A DNA stretch of 64,000 nt from Bacillus sp. A301a_S52 (GTDB taxonomy: Bacteria; Bacillota; Bacilli; Bacillales; Salisediminibacteriaceae). Shown here in pieces: positions 44,521 through 52,993 of the stretch; position 1 is the first letter of the stretch; each line of letters opens with the position of its first letter. Below the pieces are notes generated by a model. That model did no database searches and had not been told where the DNA came from. It saw only the letters and a program-made list of their open reading frames with translations. The DNA is taken from the NCBI GenBank assembly GCA_024701455.1, contig JABXYP010000001.1:1306001-1370000 (forward strand). Direction: 5' to 3'. The translations under genes were made by a program, and so were the position numbers.

Positions 44521-44713
44521 CCTGACGTACATGAAAAATGAGCTGGTGATAGTTAATATAAGCAACAGTCATTCTTACGCGTTTCTTTGAAGGGACGTGA
44601 AGATGGACGGTTGCTTTTTGTGATGGGCGGAAAGCTCCCGTCATAATTCATGCCAAAGCCACTGCCTAAGAAAGTTGGACAGTCTTGATAGAGACTCACT
44701 AGGAGCTATTTAT
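44521..44713. other. Intergenic region before element copy 5
   Basis: Nearly 200 bases with a weak similarity to the Bacillaceae repeat (GGGCGGAAAGCTCCCGTC near 44626). No gene is visible. Confidence 0.4.
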
Positions 44714-44820
44714 TACAGATAACTGTCTGTAAAACTCCCGCCTCAAAATAGAGAGGAGAGCCATATTAATTTAGTCGGGAAATAACGTACGCTAATATTC
44801 TGATTGAAGGTTCGCTTTAT
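44714..44820 (+). repeat. TTTAT palindromic element, copy 5 (107 bp, internally deleted)
   Basis: Left half intact (ACAGATAACTGTCTG, CTCCCGCCTCAAAATAGAG). Then CTGATTGAAGGTTCGCTTTAT follows directly, with the right hairpin missing. The junction fits a deletion between the two CTGATT copies that flank the right hairpin in other copies. Confidence 0.75.
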
Positions 44821-45007
44821 ATCGTAAGCATGCCTGCTTTTTACACGAATATAATGTGGTAAGGACACGGGAAAGATGAGTTTTAGAAATGAATGAAACC
44901 CCGCATTTGATAGTTCATTAGACGGTTCATATAGTACTTTCAATGCATGAAAGCCCACGCTGTTCATGAAAGGTTTGTTGATAAAAATTCTCTGCTCAAA
45001 CGAGATA

Positions 45008-45073
45008 ATTTATTTAGATGGGAGATAACAGACGCTAATGTCCTGATTCACTCAACGCCTACTCAGTGGGAGA
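45008..45073 (+). repeat. TTTAT palindromic element, 3' fragment
   Basis: TTTAGATGGGAGATAACAGACG, then CTAATGTCCTGATTCACTCAACG and CTCAGTGGGAG match the centre of copy 2, ending within the right hairpin. Lies just upstream of the LD-carboxypeptidase gene. Confidence 0.7.
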
Positions 45074-45118
45074 TCACGTTTACTGACTATAAAGGGCATG
45101 AAAAGAAGGTGGCATATG

Positions 45119-46042
45119 ATGGCTTCTCTTTTACAATTAAAACGACTGAAACGTGGCTCAGTCATAGGCGTCGTTGCGCCAGCCGGCCAGCCTGATGAAC
45201 AGAAATTGGCGAAAGCCGTGGCCTATTTAACATTAAGTGGCTACCGAGTAGTTTATGGTGCTGCGATTTTTCGAAAACATGGTTATTTAGCCGGTACTGA
45301 TGAGGAACGGGCAGACGATATTAACAGGATGTTTCAACGCTGCGATATCGATGCCATATTTTGTGCATGTGGAGGGTATGGGTCACCAAGAATAGCCTCG
45401 CTTTTAAATTATAGTTTTATCAAAAAGCACCCTAAAATCTTTTGGGGCTACAGTGATATCACTTTTTTACATGTGGCCATTCAACAATTAACCGGATTAA
45501 CAACGTTTCACGGTCCGATGCTAAGCTCTGATTTAGGAACTGAGACGAGGCAAGACGAACTGAAAGAGCTGCTTGCTTGGCTTCGAGCACCTTCAGCGCT
45601 AACTTACCGTGCAGAAGATATTCTTTGTCATGGAACAGCTCATGGAAAGCTTATTGGTGGCAATTTGTCTTTGCTCGTTAGTTCATTAGGCACTCCATAT
45701 GAAGTTGACACGGATGGGGGCATTCTTTTTATTGAAGAAATTGACGAAGAGCCGTACGTGATTGACCGCTTATTAAATCAGTTAAAATTAGCAGGGAAAT
45801 TTTCGAATGTGTCAGCCGTTATATTAGGTCACTTCAATGCCTGTGTTGCCAAAAATGGGCGTCCTTCTTTTACACTTAATGAGTTGTTCATTCACCATAT
45901 AGTATCAGCAGGGAAACCTGTACTGTCAGGCTTTAACGTTGGCCACTGTGAGCCGAATGATCCTATGCCTATCGGCGCGTTCTGTGAAGTTAATACATAT
46001 GATAAAACAGTGGTTATAAAAAATCCATTTACACATGATTAG
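45119..46042 (+). CDS. LD-carboxypeptidase (YkfA/LdcA type)
   Basis: 307 residues, peptidase S66. Trims the terminal D-Ala of murein tetrapeptides in cell-wall recycling. Nucleophile Ser112 is in FWGYSDITFLH. The later GKLIGGNLSLLVSSLGTPYE and FIEEIDEEPYVIDRLLNQL supply the remaining conserved Glu/His context. AAGAAGGTGG six bases before ATG 45119 decides the start; ATG 45116 is equally possible. It resembles B. subtilis YkfA and is followed by two more genes on the same strand that fit murein-peptide recycling. Confidence 0.85.
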   Translation: MASLLQLKRLKRGSVIGVVAPAGQPDEQKLAKAVAYLTLSGYRVVYGAAIFRKHGYLAGTDEERADDINRMFQRCDIDAIFCACGGYGSPRIASLLNYSFIKKHPKIFWGYSDITFLHVAIQQLTGLTTFHGPMLSSDLGTETRQDELKELLAWLRAPSALTYRAEDILCHGTAHGKLIGGNLSLLVSSLGTPYEVDTDGGILFIEEIDEEPYVIDRLLNQLKLAGKFSNVSAVILGHFNACVAKNGRPSFTLNELFIHHIVSAGKPVLSGFNVGHCEPNDPMPIGAFCEVNTYDKTVVIKNPFTHD

Positions 46043-46213
46043 GTGAATTAACGTCATCTCTTGTAACAATGATCCACGCGATCTTTTACATGATGGCCGG
46101 ATATTCGAGAAGGATGTTAACGGGAGGTTAGCCATTTTTTAAGCTTGACATAGGAAAACTGACCGAGCTAAAAGGCCTTTAAATTGTACGTTTAAGTGGG
46201 GGGGATAGGTGTT

Positions 46214-46942
46214 ATGAAGCCATTCATCGGAATCACATCATCTTACAGTGACGAAAAGACGCTGCAGACGTCTTACGACAACATTAATGCCATTACTCAA
46301 GCAGGTGGTGTCCCTGTCGTCTTACCGAATGTGCCTACGACTGATGCCATTAATGCTACAATCGAAAAACTCGATGGCGTACTTGTAACAGGAGGTGGGG
46401 ACATTGATCCAAGTTTATTTAATGAAGAACCTCTTCCACATTTAGGATGCCTCCATCCTCAACGAGATCAATTTGAAGTGGCATTATTAAAAGAGGCGAT
46501 GTCACGTAACCTCCCTATTTTAGCTTTGTGTCGTGGGTGTCAAATTTTGAACATTGCAGCGGGCGGGGATATGTATCAAGACATTTACAGTCAAATAACG
46601 AAACCCCTTCTCCAACATACGCAACGAGCTCCGAGGTCTTTTCCCTTTCACACTATCCATGTGACTGAGGAAAGCCTTCTTAAAAAAATTACAGGCAAGT
46701 CCAAGTATCGCGTTAATAGTTTCCATCACCAGGCTGTCCGACGACTAGCAGAAGGCTTTCACATTAGTGCATTATCTGACGATGGCATCATTGAAGCGTT
46801 TGAGAGCAGCAAGCATTCATTTGTTCTAGCGGTACAATGGCATCCAGAGTCTATGACATCCGCCGGTGATATTCCGTCACGTAAATTGTTTTCTACGTTT
46901 ATTAATGCCTGTCATAATGGTCTGTCTGAAATCACTAACTAA
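46214..46942 (+). CDS. Gamma-glutamyl-GABA hydrolase-like class I amidotransferase (peptidase C26)
   Basis: 242 residues, ATG 46214 with GGGGGGATAGGTGTT upstream; the in-frame GTG 46196 lies before that site. The glutamine-amidotransferase-like fold shows GGGDIDP (60-66), nucleophile Cys106 in LALCRGCQILN and the His-Glu pair in AVQWHPES near 218. The PuuD-like family cleaves gamma-glutamyl bonds. It is flanked by LD-carboxypeptidase and an NlpC/P60 peptidase, so gamma-glutamyl cleavage in murein peptides is a reasonable inference, unproven. Confidence 0.82.
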   Translation: MKPFIGITSSYSDEKTLQTSYDNINAITQAGGVPVVLPNVPTTDAINATIEKLDGVLVTGGGDIDPSLFNEEPLPHLGCLHPQRDQFEVALLKEAMSRNLPILALCRGCQILNIAAGGDMYQDIYSQITKPLLQHTQRAPRSFPFHTIHVTEESLLKKITGKSKYRVNSFHHQAVRRLAEGFHISALSDDGIIEAFESSKHSFVLAVQWHPESMTSAGDIPSRKLFSTFINACHNGLSEITN

Positions 46943-46983
46943 TAGGATTAACAGCTAAAAGACTGGAGGGAGCTGACTTATTA

Positions 46984-47904
46984 ATGGAAGAACAGTACCG
47001 AGTAGGCGTGTCAGTAGCCACTCTTTGGACGTCACCTCAAAAACCTCGGGCGTGTGACCAAAAAGTACTGACATCGCCAGTTGATATCCGTGGCTGGTTA
47101 AAAGAGTTGTCACAAACAGAAAGACGACAATTGAGTGATGATGACCTCATTCAAACCCAAGTATTATATGGGGAAAAGGTGGTTGTGTTAGACAAGCAAA
47201 CTGACTGGCTCAAGGTAGCTGTGACGGAACAACCATCTTCAAAACACGAAGCGGGGTACCCGGGATGGTTGCCAGCAACACATGTTATAGCAGAATCGCA
47301 GCTAAAAGCCTATCATAGAGATAGAAAGTTTGCTGTCATTAAACAGCCGACAGCTTTTGTTTACACAGACGATGGCGAACGAACGCTTGAAGTAAGCTAT
47401 CAGACGACATTTCCGTTAATAGATTCTCCCGATAAGGAAAAGGAGCTGCGAGTTTTGACTCCACATGGGTTACGTGTCATTAATAAACAAGATGCGGTGA
47501 TTTATTCTGACTTGGCTAGCATTCCGCGACCAAATGGAACGGATTTAGTCAAAAGTGGTGAAATGTTTCTTGATTTACCCTATTTGTGGGGTGGCATAAG
47601 TGGATTTGGTTTTGACTGCTCCGGCTTTACATATATGCTACATAAAGCGTGGGGTATTGTTATTCCACGAGATGCGTCAGAACAAGTGAGGCAAGGTGTT
47701 TCAATAGCACAAACTGATTGTCAGCCTGGTGACCTTATCTTCTTTGCGAAAGATAAAGGAAGAGGACCAGTGTATCATGTGGGTATATATTACGGTGAGG
47801 ATCGCATGCTTCATGCACCTAGTTCAGGGAAAAGTATTGAGATTGTAGAGATTGAAGAGACGGTACACCGGGATAACTTTTACACGATTAAACGCTTTTA
47901 TTAA
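46984..47904 (+). CDS. NlpC/P60 endopeptidase, YkfC-like
   Basis: 306 residues with no clear signal peptide. Two SH3-like segments in the first 180 residues precede the C40 domain: MFLDLPYLWGG, catalytic Cys212 in GFDCSGFTYML, PRDASEQVRQG, then His in GPVYHVGIYYG. YkfC hydrolyses murein peptides between gamma-D-Glu and the diamino acid. Ribosome site TGGAGGGAGCTGACTTATTA. Third of three same-strand genes beginning at 45119, with a hairpin 40 bases downstream. Confidence 0.85.
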   Translation: MEEQYRVGVSVATLWTSPQKPRACDQKVLTSPVDIRGWLKELSQTERRQLSDDDLIQTQVLYGEKVVVLDKQTDWLKVAVTEQPSSKHEAGYPGWLPATHVIAESQLKAYHRDRKFAVIKQPTAFVYTDDGERTLEVSYQTTFPLIDSPDKEKELRVLTPHGLRVINKQDAVIYSDLASIPRPNGTDLVKSGEMFLDLPYLWGGISGFGFDCSGFTYMLHKAWGIVIPRDASEQVRQGVSIAQTDCQPGDLIFFAKDKGRGPVYHVGIYYGEDRMLHAPSSGKSIEIVEIEETVHRDNFYTIKRFY

Positions 47905-47946
47905 GATACGAAGTGTGGGGAAAGTGAGTAAACAGAAGAATAAATT

Positions 47947-47982
47947 ACAAAACCTTTGGAGCTTGTGCACCAAAGGTTTTGT
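47947..47982. terminator. Terminator between convergent genes
   Basis: ACAAAACCTTTGG and its perfect 13-base complement form a strong stem. It lies between the YkfC-like gene and the convergent yfkAB gene. Confidence 0.7.
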
Positions 47983-47999
47983 AGATTTCATAAATTTGA

Positions 48000-49124
48000 T
48001 TAGCGTGATAAGGAAATTTGAGCCTTTTGTTCGTGGAAGTCCACGTTAGAATAGTACGCATTTTTTACTAATAAATTTGGTCCGAGACATTCAACGGCTG
48101 GGCAGTGACAGCTAAGACTTTTGGCAGTCTCTGTGCGCTGCCACTTTTCAAACGCTTCGGGAAGTGATTGGTGATGGATACTGCCGAGAGCTCCCTCAGA
48201 AGCGAAATCAGTGACGTGAATGCTTCCGTCAAATATACTGACATTTAATCGGGAACGCCCATCGGGATCATTTCTGACAGTGACATTTTCTGTGCTATAA
48301 AGACGGTTTAGGAGGGAAAGATCCTCGCCGTTGTGACTGCAAGCATAAAAGGGCAGAGTTCCGAACAGCATCCACATCTGCTTGTTACGATGATCGAGTA
48401 AACGGTGAATCCCTTGACGAATGTCTTCGAGGCTAGCAATTGTTAAATCACTGGCAAAGTTACTGGGATACATAGGGTGTACCTCATGTCGACGACACCC
48501 CATAGCAACGATTTGATCATGAATCTTTTCAAGATGAGGTAACGTGCGGCGATTTAACATCGTTTCCGCAGAGATGAAGACGCCTTGCTTTGATAGCGCT
48601 TGGCTGTTCTCTACCATACGCTCGAAGTAAGTTTCACGCTGCTTCAACATTGGTTTTCGATCCATTACAGCAAACCCAATATCAACGAAATCATCCACAC
48701 TTCCATAATTATGAGAGATATGAAGAACATCTAAATAAGGCGTAATTAAGTCATATCTTTCTAATGGCATAGTTAAATTCGAATTAATTTGTGTTCGGGC
48801 ACCTCTATCATGGGCATATTTAAGAAGGGGCACGACATACTCTTTCACAGACTTCATCGACATCATCGGTTCTCCACCTGTGATGCTAAAAGCCCGAAGA
48901 TGTGGAATCTCATCTAGTTTGTCAATGAAAAGCTGTAAAGGAAGTGCTTCCGGGTCTTTTGTTAGTAACGAATAACCAACAGCACAATGCTCGCATCTCA
49001 TATTACACAGGTTAGTTGTCGTAAACTCTATATTTGTAAGTTGTGGCTTTCCGTATTCTTTTATATCAACGTAAGCTTCCCAAGGGTCATTTGTGGGACT
49101 TAAGGCCTGTTGCTCTGTTTGCAT
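48000..49124 (-). CDS. yfkAB: Radical SAM/CxCxxxxC protein YfkAB
   Basis: 374 residues. The radical SAM cluster motif CNMRCEHC gives Cys40, Cys44 and Cys47, preceded by TTTNLC. The SITGGEPMMS stretch binds SAM. The C-terminal CHCPAVEC matches the CxCxxxxC signature of the YfkAB family near residue 336. Substrate unknown. In B. subtilis the gene is split in annotation (yfkA/yfkB); here it is one frame. Ribosome site AGGAGTGATAGAGC before ATG 49124. Confidence 0.9.
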   Translation of the reverse strand: MQTEQQALSPTNDPWEAYVDIKEYGKPQLTNIEFTTTNLCNMRCEHCAVGYSLLTKDPEALPLQLFIDKLDEIPHLRAFSITGGEPMMSMKSVKEYVVPLLKYAHDRGARTQINSNLTMPLERYDLITPYLDVLHISHNYGSVDDFVDIGFAVMDRKPMLKQRETYFERMVENSQALSKQGVFISAETMLNRRTLPHLEKIHDQIVAMGCRRHEVHPMYPSNFASDLTIASLEDIRQGIHRLLDHRNKQMWMLFGTLPFYACSHNGEDLSLLNRLYSTENVTVRNDPDGRSRLNVSIFDGSIHVTDFASEGALGSIHHQSLPEAFEKWQRTETAKSLSCHCPAVECLGPNLLVKNAYYSNVDFHEQKAQISLSR

Positions 49125-49342
49125 GCTCTATCACTCCTTTAAAAACGGTGCGTCGCCGCTTGGCATGATTGATGATGGAAAAATAGTCATGAATAAGTCA
49201 TTATCGATTTCTTATGTTACATGATATACAACTGAAAAGAAATGGATAAACTATGAAAAAGACAATTAAAGGTTTGAACATAACAGTGTTTTTGATACAA
49301 TATGATCTGGAAAGACGTTTGGACAAGCATGGAAGGAGTACG

Positions 49343-49531
49343 ATGATGCCAGATTTAGAACAAGGGAAACAACTGAAACTTGAAGTATTACATGAGAGAA
49401 TGGAAAATTTAGTTGAGTTACTTGACTCCCTAGACCCAGAAAAAACAGGGGTAGAAGATATTGACCGACTAATAGAGATGCTTGATGACCTTGAAAATCA
49501 ATGTAAACAATATCGTCAGCAAGCAGATTAA
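49343..49531 (+). CDS. SE1561-family small protein
   Basis: 62 residues from ATG 49343 (GGAAGGAGTACG upstream; ATG 49346 is also possible). The sequence ENLVELLDSLDPEKTGVEDI then DRLIEMLDDLENQCKQYRQQ matches the SE1561 family of short acidic helical proteins in Firmicutes, of unknown function. A longer frame from 49253 is not supported by a ribosome site. Confidence 0.75.
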   Translation: MMPDLEQGKQLKLEVLHERMENLVELLDSLDPEKTGVEDIDRLIEMLDDLENQCKQYRQQAD

Positions 49532-49546
49532 TAGAGATAGATTTAA

Positions 49547-49574
49547 AGAAGCTCCTAGTTTGGGAGCTTTTCTT
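49547..49574 (+). terminator. Rho-independent terminator
   Basis: AAGCTCC pairs with GGAGCTT, followed by TTCTTAT. It borders element copy 6. Confidence 0.65.
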
Positions 49575-49711
49575 ATCGATAACCGACTGTAAAACTCCTG
49601 AGTAGAGAAAATCGATTATGCGAGAAATAACGGACCCTAATGACCTGATTAACTCAACGACCAATCAGTGGGAGAAGAACGAAAGCCCCACTGATTTAAT
49701 ATGTACTTTAT
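49575..49711 (+). repeat. TTTAT palindromic element, copy 6 (about 137 bp)
   Basis: CGATAACCGACTGTAAAACTCC begins after TTCTTAT. TAACGGACCC and AATGACCTGATTAACTCAACG follow, and the right hairpin is GTGGGAG/CCCCAC. The right end is altered (ATATGTACTTTATC). It sits between the SE1561 gene and the histidine-phosphatase gene. Confidence 0.75.
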
Positions 49712-49870
49712 CATCCACATATTAAATGAAATTTATTGCTATTATTCGTGTTATTGCTTTAAAAACATCATTATGAAATCAACTCAAATAGGTGCTAAAA
49801 GTGATATAGCGTTAACGTTAGAAAGTAGTGTAAAATAAACAATTATTTAACGTATATTGGAGGAAGAAGC

Positions 49871-50515
49871 ATGACAACGATTTATTTTATCAGGCATGGT
49901 CAGTCAGAAGCGAATTCCAAAGGGATTATTCAAGGACATGCTGACTTTCCGTTATCTGACTTAGGCATACGGCAAGCAGAGCTTGCTGGCAAATGGCTCG
50001 CTAATGTTGAATTAGACGCGATTTATGCCAGTGACTTAGGAAGAGCTATGGTAACCGCTGAGCATATTGCTGCACACCAAGACTTAAAAGTCCAGTCGTG
50101 GCCTAGATTACGTGAAGTTGGACTAGGACCGCTAGAAGGGAAAACACGTGAAGAAATGGCAATAGATTATCCTCAGTTGAAAGCAGAAGCGTTACTGACA
50201 TCAGGGATTCAGGGAACTGAACCAGTGGAAAATCTTACGGAACGTTGCGCACATTTGGTTGAAAAAATGACTCACACTCATCCTGATGGGAGTATAGCAG
50301 CAGTGAGTCACGGCGGCTTTATCGGTATTTTTCTTACTTACATGATTGCTGGCACAGACTGGTATAAGATGAATCGGCCATTTATGATAGGGAACACTGG
50401 CATTACAAAAGTATCCCTCTCTCAAACAGGGAAAGCGGAAATTCATTATACAAACCGAACTGAACATTTAGATATAGAAGGAAATCTTCTACATAGCTCC
50501 ACGATTGCTTATTGA
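49871..50515 (+). CDS. Histidine phosphatase (phosphoglycerate mutase-like)
   Basis: 214 residues. The RHG motif IRHGQSEAN (Arg8, His9) at the N-terminus provides the phosphohistidine. The second conserved cluster (EVGLGPLEG, near 77-85) contains the acid, and VSHGGF near 138 contributes the second His. The long C-terminus is typical of the PhoE/CobC-like bacillary phosphatases; substrate not identifiable. Ribosome site TGGAGGAAGAAGC. Followed by a terminator. Confidence 0.9.
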   Translation: MTTIYFIRHGQSEANSKGIIQGHADFPLSDLGIRQAELAGKWLANVELDAIYASDLGRAMVTAEHIAAHQDLKVQSWPRLREVGLGPLEGKTREEMAIDYPQLKAEALLTSGIQGTEPVENLTERCAHLVEKMTHTHPDGSIAAVSHGGFIGIFLTYMIAGTDWYKMNRPFMIGNTGITKVSLSQTGKAEIHYTNRTEHLDIEGNLLHSSTIAY

Positions 50516-50541
50516 AAGCTCGCCTAATGGCGGGTTTTTTT
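50516..50541 (+). terminator. Rho-independent terminator
   Basis: AGCTCGCC and GGCGGGTT pair around TAAT, then TTTTT. Confidence 0.75.
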
Positions 50542-50546
50542 AAAAA

Positions 50547-50660
50547 GTTCAGCAGCGGCCGCTGGATTTTCAGCAATACGTCCGCGAAAGTCAGCAACCC
50601 CCCCTAAAAGTTCAGCAATACTGGCTTAACTTTCAGCATAAACCTCATCAATTTCCGCAT
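50547..50660 (+). repeat. 21-bp periodic TCAGCA array
   Basis: TCAGCA occurs at 50549, 50570, 50591, 50612 and 50633, each exactly 21 bases apart, with a degenerate sixth (TCCGCA) at 50654. Neighbouring bases are partly shared (AAAGTTCAGCAATAC). Units are short and contiguous, so this is a tandem array and not CRISPR. It sits between the phosphatase terminator and pdaA. Confidence 0.7.
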
Positions 50661-50774
50661 CTCCCACTATATTCAGTGTTAAGCTCCCTTTAAAACGAAG
50701 TGGGGGTGAATGAATACCATCATTTTTTCACATAATGAATGATAATTGCACTAATACGAAAGCGGGGATTACAT

Positions 50775-51569
50775 ATGAAGCGTGTCATGATGATGTGTGT
50801 GATAGTAATGATGATGACGATAATGGTAACAGAGATGAGCGCTCAGGCGGCGTTAAGTAACGAAGAATATAAGTGGAATTTTAAGCCGGCTAAAAATCAC
50901 GAACCCCCCACTACTGAACCACATTACCAGGAGCTTATCGATAAATATGGAGGCTTGTACATTGGTGATACATCAAAGAAAGAGCTCTATTTGACATTCG
51001 ATAATGGCTATGAAAATGGCTATACAGCAGAAATTTTAGACACATTGAAGGAAAAAAATGTGCCTGCGGCGTTTTTTGTAACGGGGCATTATTTGTCTGA
51101 GGAAAAAGAATTAATTAATCGGATGGTGAATGAAGGGCATATTGTCGGCAATCACTCATTTCACCATCCGAGTCTCCCAAAAGTATCAGATGATCGACTC
51201 ATAAGAGAAATTCGCACGCTTGAGGATGAGTATAAAGAGGTCACTGGCCGGACAGATATGATGTATTTGCGCCCACCACAAGGGACGTTTAGTGAACGAA
51301 CCCTTGCTAAAACAGCGGAGATGGGCTATACGAACGTATTTTGGTCGTTCGCTTACAAAGATTGGGAAATTGACCATCAAAAGGGAGCCGACTATGCCTA
51401 TGATAAAATCATGACGAGGGTACATCCAGGAGCTGTCATGTTGCTGCATGCGGTCTCCAGTGACAATGCTCAAGCCCTTCCGAGAGTGATCGATGACTTG
51501 AAGAAGGAAGGCTATACGTTTAAAAGCCTTGATGAGTGGCGAATTAAAGAGGAAATGTTCTTCCATTAA
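50775..51569 (+). CDS. pdaA: Delta-lactam-biosynthetic de-N-acetylase PdaA
   Basis: 264 residues, matching the length of the Bacillus enzyme that deacetylates N-acetylmuramic acid to make spore-cortex muramic delta-lactam. Signal peptide MKRVMMMCVIVMMMTIMV to about residue 26. NodB domain: LTFDNGYENGY (Asp76, with Asn at 77 as in PdaA-like proteins), then GNHSFHHPSLP (metal His pair), RPPQG and MLLHAV. ATG 50775 (GCGGGGATTACAT upstream) is preferred over 50739. Exported in the forespore by analogy. Confidence 0.88.
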   Translation: MKRVMMMCVIVMMMTIMVTEMSAQAALSNEEYKWNFKPAKNHEPPTTEPHYQELIDKYGGLYIGDTSKKELYLTFDNGYENGYTAEILDTLKEKNVPAAFFVTGHYLSEEKELINRMVNEGHIVGNHSFHHPSLPKVSDDRLIREIRTLEDEYKEVTGRTDMMYLRPPQGTFSERTLAKTAEMGYTNVFWSFAYKDWEIDHQKGADYAYDKIMTRVHPGAVMLLHAVSSDNAQALPRVIDDLKKEGYTFKSLDEWRIKEEMFFH

Positions 51570-51574
51570 AAGAT

Positions 51575-51606
51575 AAAGGAATCAGCTTCTGGGCTGATTC
51601 CTTTTT
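51575..51606. terminator. Bidirectional terminator
   Basis: AAAGGAATCAGC pairs with GCTGATTCCTTT around TTCTGG, followed by T. Located between the convergent pdaA and GAF genes. Confidence 0.85.
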
Positions 51607-51611
51607 CATGA

Positions 51612-51977
51612 TTAATTAGCAAAACTCATTTCTCCGAGAGCATGTGCGATTGTTTCAAGTGTCGACACATCTGTTACATCGAAGGCGATTGCTTCCCGGC
51701 TTCTAACGACCATGATGCCGACAGCTTCATTTGAACTATTTTTCAACGGGAATTTTAATTCACCGTTCGCTTCCCACGCTAAGTCTTCTTCTAAATCTGA
51801 AGCCGCAGCAAGCGTCATCTTCTCTTCTCTCTCAAAAAAATAAATGCCGACCCAATCGATATATGGGACGTGCTCCTCTAAAGAGGTGGCAGTTGTTTGT
51901 AACAGTTCAGGTAACTCTTTTCGCTTGTATACGTCGGACATAATTTTTAGTGACGCAATATCAGTTGCAATGGACAT
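51612..51977 (-). CDS. GAF-domain protein
   Basis: 121 residues, a single small GAF domain (PYIDWVGIYFFEREEKMTLAA, then ELKFPLKNSSNEAVGIMVVRS). It may bind a small ligand or act like methionine-sulfoxide reductase relatives, but the cysteines needed for that activity are absent (none visible). Role unknown. Ribosome site ATAGGAGAGATCAT before ATG 51977. It lies between pdaA and the glycosylase gene. Confidence 0.78.
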   Translation of the reverse strand: MSIATDIASLKIMSDVYKRKELPELLQTTATSLEEHVPYIDWVGIYFFEREEKMTLAAASDLEEDLAWEANGELKFPLKNSSNEAVGIMVVRSREAIAFDVTDVSTLETIAHALGEMSFAN

Positions 51978-52104
51978 ATGATCTCTCCTATCTCAATTAA
52001 CGTCTGCACGATCATTTTATCAGACAGGCAAGAGGAATGGGCATGCCAAGTTAAGGTAATCAATGAAATATGGTATGCTGGTAGTGATGGAAGGCGGTGT
52101 AACA

Positions 52105-52977
52105 ATGGAATGGACGCATATGATTACAGGACCATACAATTTTAACCAAGCGTTAAAACGACTGAAAATTGATCCACTTTTGACATTAAATGTGGTAGAG
52201 GAAACGTTAACGCTGCCGATTTGGATTGAAGACAATCCAGTGACCGTGACAGTGAAGCAATTAGGCACATTCGAAGAGCCAATGTTTCATATACAAGTCA
52301 CAGATCACGAAAAGGTGACAAAAGAGGCGATAACAGAAAAATTGACACACCTGTTTCATTGGGACACCCCGCTCGCTGCAATTGCTGACTTTTTTGAGAA
52401 AACAGAATTAGCACTTCTTTTTCAACAGTATCGGGGGACCCCTTTTGTCTGTGATTCTCAGCTTTATGGGAGCTTAATGAAGACGATTATTCATCAACAG
52501 CTCAACATGGCGTTTGCTTATACGTTAACGGAACGGTTTGTGAAATCATTCGGCTTTCAACATGAAGGTGCATGGTTTTACCCTTCCCCGGAGAAAGTAG
52601 CGAACCTTGAGCCAGCACAGCTTCGAGAGCTTCAGTTTAGCCAGCGAAAAGCTGAATACGTCATTGATACATCACGAATGATAGCAGAAGGTGATTTGAA
52701 CTTAAACGAGCTTGTACAATTATCTAATGAACAAGTGATCGAGACACTTGTAAAAATCAGGGGGATTGGCCCGTGGACAGCAGAGAACTTCCTCATGTTT
52801 GGTCTAGGCAGGATGGACCTCTTTCCCATTCAAGATATTGGGATACAAAATGCCATGAAAAAGTTTTATAATTGGGAAGCAAAGCCGCTTCATGCTGTGA
52901 TGCTAGAAAAATCAAAAGAATGGAAGCCATATCGAACGTATGCCTCTCTTTATTTGTGGGAGAGTATCGAAACATAG
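52105..52977 (+). CDS. yfjP: DNA-3-methyladenine glycosylase II (YfjP/AlkA type)
   Basis: 290 residues from ATG 52105 (GGAAGGCGGTGTAACA upstream). Excises alkylated bases. A helix-hairpin-helix segment LVKIRGIGPWTAENFLMFG (about 226-244) precedes the catalytic Asp in PIQDIGIQNA. The N-terminal domain is AlkA-like, and KTIIHQQLNMAFAYTL is also typical. Ends 16 bases before the rRNA methyltransferase; the pair is conserved in B. subtilis as yfjP-yfjO (from memory). Confidence 0.87.
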   Translation: MEWTHMITGPYNFNQALKRLKIDPLLTLNVVEETLTLPIWIEDNPVTVTVKQLGTFEEPMFHIQVTDHEKVTKEAITEKLTHLFHWDTPLAAIADFFEKTELALLFQQYRGTPFVCDSQLYGSLMKTIIHQQLNMAFAYTLTERFVKSFGFQHEGAWFYPSPEKVANLEPAQLRELQFSQRKAEYVIDTSRMIAEGDLNLNELVQLSNEQVIETLVKIRGIGPWTAENFLMFGLGRMDLFPIQDIGIQNAMKKFYNWEAKPLHAVMLEKSKEWKPYRTYASLYLWESIET

Positions 52978-52993
52978 TATTTGAGGTGTAAAT

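Noticed and set aside
44947..45195. 82-codon frame across the repeat fragment
   Set aside because: It reads through element sequence and overlaps the LD-carboxypeptidase gene out of frame; no ribosome site or family match.
50547..50660. CRISPR-like array
   Set aside because: Repeat words are six to ten bases with 21-base spacing, so spacers would be too short, and there are no cas genes.
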